A stretch of 64,000 nt of DNA. It comes from Picochlorum sp. 'celeri' (taxonomy: Eukaryota; Chlorophyta; Trebouxiophyceae). The notes under the pieces were generated by a model, which was not told where the DNA came from, did not search any database, and saw only the letters and a list, made by a program, of their open reading frames with translations. Position numbers and translations under genes: made by a program. Of this stretch, positions 61,001 to 64,000 are shown piece after piece. How positions within the stretch are numbered: the stretch's first letter is position 1; each line of letters opens with the position of its first letter. Location: assembly GCA_010909725.1 (NCBI GenBank), contig JAACMV010000023.1:434001-498000 (forward strand), given 5' to 3'.

Positions 61001-63022
61001 CTATTGAGAGAAGAAATTTGAGAATTCCTGTTTCTGTTTCTGAGAGGCTGCTCTGGCTTTCCTCCGCAGAATTGCTTTTTCTCGTGCAACATCTTCTTCT
61101 AGAGACGAATCTATCTTAACGATTTGATTCAAATCGTCTAAAGCTTCCTCAAAAAGGGACATAGATTGCTTTGCCTTTGCTCTTCGAAAATATGCCTTTG
61201 TGCTTTCTGGATGCTCACTGCAAGAATACACATATGTATCTTTGTTGTTATTACCATACCATTGTAGAACTAACGCATGTGCCGTACCTGAGAGCTCGCT
61301 CACACCATTCAATTGCCTCACCAAATGCTGAATTCTTTTGGCAACAAGCAGCCAAGTTGAGCATGCATGATATCTTTAAATTAAATGCAGCATCAGAATC
61401 GTCGCCAGTAAACTCATACGATTTGCTAACACATTGAAGGGCCTTGTCATATTTTCCTTTTGCTAGAGATATTTGATCCTGTTTGTACAAGGTATTTCCT
61501 ATCTCTTTCAATGTGGAGGCTCTCTGAAGCTTTGCCTCTGGAGACAGAGCTTCTACTGGTACTGCCTCTTCAAATGCAGTTAACTCGATCTCAATCTCCA
61601 CCTTTTCTCCTCTAGGATATTCCAAAGATTTCGATGGAATGTGAGATGCAAGCTCGTCATCAAATGTTGTCTTCAAAACAGACTTCTCGTGCAAGAGCAT
61701 CAATCTCACAGCAGTATCCAAGACAGTGGGAAGAAGTCCCATTCCTGTCGATACCTCTAGAGCCTCTGTCTCATTTTCTGTCAGAAGTGGGTTCCATGTC
61801 GACGCACCAACTTTGCGAATTCTTGTCCGAATGGAGACAGATGTATCTTCCATAGGACAGTCAATGGGAAATTCACCAGTCCCTTTGTAGACTATTCGCT
61901 TGATCGTTTTCCCATCACCCATCAAATCTCTAGCCTGAAGGAAATCTACTAGCTTGACATGGAACTCTACAAAGGGCGCCTGAATCTCTGGCAATGTGCT
62001 CCCTGGCAGATCCAAAGCTTGCACCATTGGATGCTGTGTCTGAGCAGGGCAAAATATGATGGACTCTTCCCCCTTCCTCATAGCACAAATGCCTGCTTCA
62101 AGCTCTTTTGGAAGAGATCCATCCCCGATATCACATGTGATGGTTGACTCTGGATGTATCACTGTAGAGGGAGATGCTATTGATTTTCCTGTAACAACCA
62201 CCGTCACTGTATATGGCTCTCTGGGTGTCTCCCATCCTTCTCCATCACATAATTCTTCTTTAAATACATTGCTATTATCATCAATCTCTATCATCTTGGC
62301 TTGTGATCTCCACATGATGAGTTCTATGTCTGCTTTATACGTCTCTGTGTCATCTATAAAGGATCCATTACTCTTCATGGCCTGAGCCATCGAGGACTGC
62401 GACACATCACGATGCAAAAAACACATGCTGGGCTTCATAACCACCACTGATCTCTCTCCAGCAGTCATGGACAGCACAGCAATCTCAATTCCCCGCAATG
62501 GCCGAGCAGAGGCCTTTTCCAACATGTACAGACATGGCTGTCCTGTCCCGCCATGTTCGAGCCTTGTCGAAAAAAGGATCGAATCGTCCTTGTCATGAGC
62601 AATAGTGACATGTAAGAAGACCTATACCAAGAGCAACGTGTATGACTTAGTGTCGGTTACAGGTCCAGCACGCCATGCTACAGAGTTGGCGTCATATCAG
62701 ATATCTCAAATAAAGACACCTACCAAATCTCCCTTCCGAGGCGTTTCACCTCCTTCAGCTCCTGGCTGAATTACTGCCTTCATAACCCCTCCTGAGATCA
62801 ATTCATCCTCTTCTCTATACAATATGGGCAGAAGAGTGGGAACAAAGACACAGAGCCAACATGTCCACACAGACGCACATTCAGTCAACAAACATACCTT
62901 GACGCAGATCCATCATCAATTCCGAGTTCTTTATAGTCTACCTCTGCTTTGATATCATTTAAATTGATTAAATCCCTCCGAATCGCCTCAAACTTGTCCT
63001 GCAGATCCTGGAGAGAACGCAT
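61001..63022 (-). CDS. PAS1: PASTICCINO1 (PAS1)-like FKBP-TPR protein
   Basis: Four exons on the minus strand: 63022..62898, 62815..62722, 62621..61288 and 61217..61001 (589 aa), with introns of 82, 100 and 70 nt. PAS1 is a plant ER-associated FKBP-TPR protein that scaffolds very-long-chain fatty-acid elongation. Three divergent FKBP domains are visible, beginning with GGVMKAVIQPGAEG and GDLVFLHVTIAHD. The linkers that mark PAS1 are clear: DGEGWETPREPY and ARDLMGDGKTIKRIVYKGTGEFPIDCPMED-like blocks (split here). TPRs follow (KEIGNTLYKQDQISLAKGKYDKAL; STKAYFRRAKAKQSMSLFEEAL). Few FKBP active-site aromatics remain, suggesting a binding role. The short N-terminal exon (MRSLQDLQDKF) is not conserved and its ATG is the least certain part. 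Confidence 0.88.
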
Positions 63023-63177
63023 GGCTTGATTGCTCCTTTGAGTTTCGGAGAACCAACAGCACAAGTATCCTCGAAACGGTACAACACGTGGTCTCGATTG
63101 GAACAAATTATCTACTTTGATTATTATTACGAGAAGGAGAAAATTTGTGTATGGACATTCAATGTCGAAGATGATTT

Positions 63178-63867
63178 TTAATTTCGAACTGACAGCAATT
63201 TGACATCCATGAGAAGAGTTCTGTTGAAATCTTGTAGTGTTGGGTTGTCAAGGACGAAATCAAGAGCTCTCTGTCCACCTAGATCATTTGGCTGTGGACC
63301 ATACCTGTATTTGTACAAACTGCTCTCTTCGCTAGAGGACAGGAAACGTTGTGATCGATCCCTTGGATACCCCAACTCTGGATGGTTTCCTACAATCTGA
63401 AGCCTCCTAACCCCCCCTACTTTCATACCAGACACAGCCTCTTCAATAGCTGGAATAGCTTCCTTGCGACCCAGCCGAAATTCATACGGTTCATCTTTCA
63501 ATGAGGAATTACCAAAGCGTTTCCCTTGATAGCCCTCAGTGTATCCAGCCCAGTGAATCACGCATGTGCTGCCTTCCTTTGGCAATTTCCCGGATCCTTC
63601 TTTAATATCATAGAATCTGAGTCCAGAAGCAGTCTCTGTGAAGTCATCCGCTGCCCAGGCTGGTTTCTCCAAGTCCAAACCAATGCTGCAAGACGCAGAG
63701 AGGAAGCATAGCAAGGCTCGACGATCTATCAGCTCTACAGAGTCGCCATTATCGAAATTTCTGATCGATCTTACAGGTTTCAGTACAGATGCACGATGGA
63801 TGGCTCTTCTCGAAACTAGTGGACTCTTTGAATTGCCGGTTTGCAAAAGCACAGTCGAGGCTTGCAT
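63178..63867 (-). CDS. Thylakoid-lumen FKBP-type immunophilin (FKBP17-like)
   Basis: This is a single exon of 229 aa. The N terminus is bipartite. A Ser/Arg/Gln-rich stroma-targeting part is followed by a twin-arginine signal (DRRALLCFLSASCSIGLDL) ending in AWAA, a lumenal processing site. The FKBP domain begins at TASGLRFYDIKEGSGKLP, with CVIHWAGY, EFRLGRKEAIPAIEEAVSGM and VGGVRRLQIV. A family-specific stretch (ELGYPRDRSQRF, then GPQPNDLGGQRALDFVLDN) matches plant lumenal FKBPs of the FKBP17 type. Only part of the canonical isomerase pocket is kept, as usual for lumenal FKBPs. It probably acts as an assembly factor or chaperone in the thylakoid lumen via the Tat pathway. Confidence 0.87.
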   Translation of the reverse strand: MQASTVLLQTGNSKSPLVSRRAIHRASVLKPVRSIRNFDNGDSVELIDRRALLCFLSASCSIGLDLEKPAWAADDFTETASGLRFYDIKEGSGKLPKEGSTCVIHWAGYTEGYQGKRFGNSSLKDEPYEFRLGRKEAIPAIEEAVSGMKVGGVRRLQIVGNHPELGYPRDRSQRFLSSSEESSLYKYRYGPQPNDLGGQRALDFVLDNPTLQDFNRTLLMDVKLLSVRN

Positions 63868-63921
63868 CTCAATTGGATATTACACGAAATATTCATATAT
63901 TATTATGATATGCACAGATGA

Positions 63922-64000
63922 TTACATGCCCATCTCTCGGAAGAATGCAATAGTTTCTTCCAAAGACTGGACAAAGCAATCTACATCTTCGAGTGTATTG
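63922..64000 (-). CDS. C-terminal end of a SufS/NFS2-type cysteine desulfurase (partial)
   Basis: Only 26 codons plus one base lie in the window. They read (Y)NTLEDVDCFVQSLEETIAF and then FREMGM before the stop. The YNTxEDVDxFVxxLxxTIxFF ending is characteristic of SufS/NFS2 cysteine desulfurases, which supply sulfur to the plastid SUF iron-sulfur pathway. The tyrosine is inferred because its last base (C) is the last base of the window. The stop codon itself forms a TGTAA. With so little sequence, another class V aminotransferase cannot be excluded. Confidence 0.55.
   Translation of the reverse strand, partial: NTLEDVDCFVQSLEETIAFFREMGM

Noticed and set aside
1..64000. Transposons, IS elements, CRISPR arrays, viral genes or prokaryotic operons
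   Set aside because: No terminal repeats, transposase, repeat-spacer pattern or viral hallmark was seen; the genes are spliced single-copy eukaryotic loci.
1..64000. A coordinated new pathway or defence system encoded by neighbouring genes
   Set aside because: Neighbours belong to unrelated processes and compartments; no shared direction, spacing or domain logic links them.

Overview
This is a gene-dense stretch of nuclear DNA from a photosynthetic eukaryote, most likely a compact-genome green alga (Chlorophyta). The evidence is as follows. (1) Genes carry short spliceosomal introns, mostly 61-81 nt, with GTGCGT/GTACGT/GTATGT donors and GCAG/TAG acceptors, usually close to the 5' end. (2) PsaE of photosystem I is encoded here with a transit peptide; red algae and their plastid derivatives normally keep psaE in the plastid. 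(3) Plant-type proteins occur together: PASTICCINO1, PYRP2, plastid NTT, TypA, an SDR-CIA30 protein and a lumenal FKBP. (4) TGTAA, the polyadenylation signal known from Chlamydomonas-type green algae, follows many stop codons. GC looks to be in the mid-40s percent by eye. A Picochlorum/Nannochloris-like trebouxiophyte would fit, but the genus is a guess.

I support 39 protein genes in 64 kb, two of them cut by the window edges. Exon joins were worked out by hand from splice motifs, reading frame and family conservation. Left third (1-21 kb): a partial membrane protein, LSG1, COG1, a DUF268 protein, RPN10, an RBX1-like RING protein, PYRP2, a zinc-finger-less mitochondrial DnaJ, ThrRS, CCDC124, an mTERF protein, SF3A3, an unknown type I membrane protein and TrmB. 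Middle (21-44 kb): RPC3, PsaE, MAP1, a small membrane protein, CTR9, plastid TypA, TRM5, a JmjC protein, plastid ATP/ADP translocase, NDUFS7, a RING protein with SUMO-interaction motifs, RPL39, an SDR-CIA30 protein, a CENH3-like histone and NAT9. Right third (44-64 kb): a kinesin-6-like motor, a coiled-coil protein, SppA, PGAP1, organellar PheRS, a PRMT9-like enzyme, a degenerate cyclophilin, PAS1, a thylakoid-lumen FKBP and the tail of a SufS-type cysteine desulfurase.

The genes are unrelated housekeeping loci and not a pathway cluster. The architecture is tight: converging genes are often only 6-55 bp apart between stop codons, and some poly(A) signals lie inside the opposing coding sequence. 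I saw no transposon, CRISPR array, tRNA or rRNA gene. The points of most interest are two genes whose first coding exon is only the ATG, a RING-box protein without its third zinc site, a DnaJ without its zinc finger, a PRMT whose N-terminal catalytic half is the dead one, a short-tailed CENH3 candidate, long introns within or beside transit-peptide exons, and three proteins of unknown function.
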